Translations under genes and position numbers: made by a program
Notes under the pieces: model-generated
Told to the model about the DNA's origin: nothing
Database searches by the model: none
Seen by the model: only the letters and a program-made list of their open reading frames with translations
Shown: piece by piece, positions 63,838 through 64,000 of the stretch
How positions within the stretch are numbered: the stretch's first letter is position 1
Layout: the number at the start of each line of letters is the position of its first letter
Assembly: GCA_009838975.1 (NCBI GenBank)
Contig: VXQO01000117.1
Coordinates: forward strand, 1-64,000
Direction: 5' to 3'
From: Gemmatimonadota bacterium
GTDB taxonomy: Bacteria; Gemmatimonadota; Gemmatimonadetes; Longimicrobiales; Gaopeijiaceae
Length of the DNA stretch: 64,000 nucleotides

Positions 63838-64000
63838 ATGATTCTGTACTCGCGCCCGCTCGTCCCTTCCCTGCTGTTCCTGGCGGCCCTCGTCCCGCCT
63901 GCCTCCGCGCAGGTTACCCCGGACCAGGAGTCCGCGTATCAGCGCTACCTCGACTTTGGTTCGCTGATCCAAGGCGGCCGCGTCACCCCCAACTGGATGC
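63838..64000 (+). CDS. S9 peptidase, N-terminal part only (runs off right edge)
   Basis: 54 codons are visible. A signal peptide (LLFLAALVPPASAQ) is followed by YQRYLDFGSLIQGG, which resembles the start of DPP-IV-like S9B peptidases of this phylum. No propeller or catalytic part is in the window, so the family call is tentative. ATG 63838 has GGAG nine bases upstream; an in-frame ATG at 63817 would put extra polar residues before the signal. Confidence 0.6.
   Translation, partial: MILYSRPLVPSLLFLAALVPPASAQVTPDQESAYQRYLDFGSLIQGGRVTPNWM

Overview
The window is high-GC, densely coding DNA from a didermal bacterium. I infer Gemmatimonadota, possibly a marine or host-associated lineage, from the mixture of genes: a SusC/SusD pair, many secreted S9 peptidases, a DUF5916 outer-membrane protein, 6-bladed-propeller lipoproteins, Tat-exported amidohydrolases and many lipobox proteins. 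No rRNA, tRNA, CRISPR array, prophage or insertion sequence was seen, so the assignment rests on protein content alone.

Region 1 (1-18070) is housekeeping. On the minus strand lie trpC-trpF-trpB (trpB runs off the left edge) and, separately, trpD behind a DUF5916 outer-membrane gene. lexA is divergent from trpC. From 7107 a ten-gene plus-strand chain reads truA, a HtrA-like lipoprotein protease, purB, purC, psd, pssA, purS, purQ, purL, purF. Every junction from the protease to purF overlaps by 1-4 bases (GTGA, ATGA, TTGA, TGATG, TAATG), and the two phosphatidylethanolamine genes psd and pssA sit inside the purine operon.

Region 2 (18071-26015) is accessory: a serpin lipoprotein, a decayed M19 dipeptidase, an AbrB-Doc toxin-antitoxin pair, a polytopic membrane protein with a degenerate pore loop, a dienelactone-hydrolase-like protein, and an apparent transport/catabolic operon (dicarboxylate/amino-acid symporter plus two NicX/M29-like paralogues).

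Region 3 (26016-64000) is dominated by peptide and small-molecule handling. It holds five S9 peptidases (one partial at the right edge), one S15 peptidase, two amidohydrolases, an esterase-TPR fusion, a serine beta-lactamase-like protein, a BCCT transporter, SusC/SusD, a stand-alone TonB-plug lipoprotein, a GntR-ABC operon, two paralogous propeller proteins and a 2262-residue lipoprotein. That giant protein combines four Big2-plus-LRR modules, a 16-unit LRR array and a metzincin-like C-terminal region. Together the genes suggest a cell that exports many hydrolases, imports the products through TonB-dependent and secondary transporters, and protects itself with a serpin.

The least expected non-coding signal is an AT-rich palindrome, CTAAAC-N6-GTTTAG, found five times: in two convergent gene gaps and as a cluster of three upstream of a propeller gene. 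One copy supplies the last codons and stop of purF.
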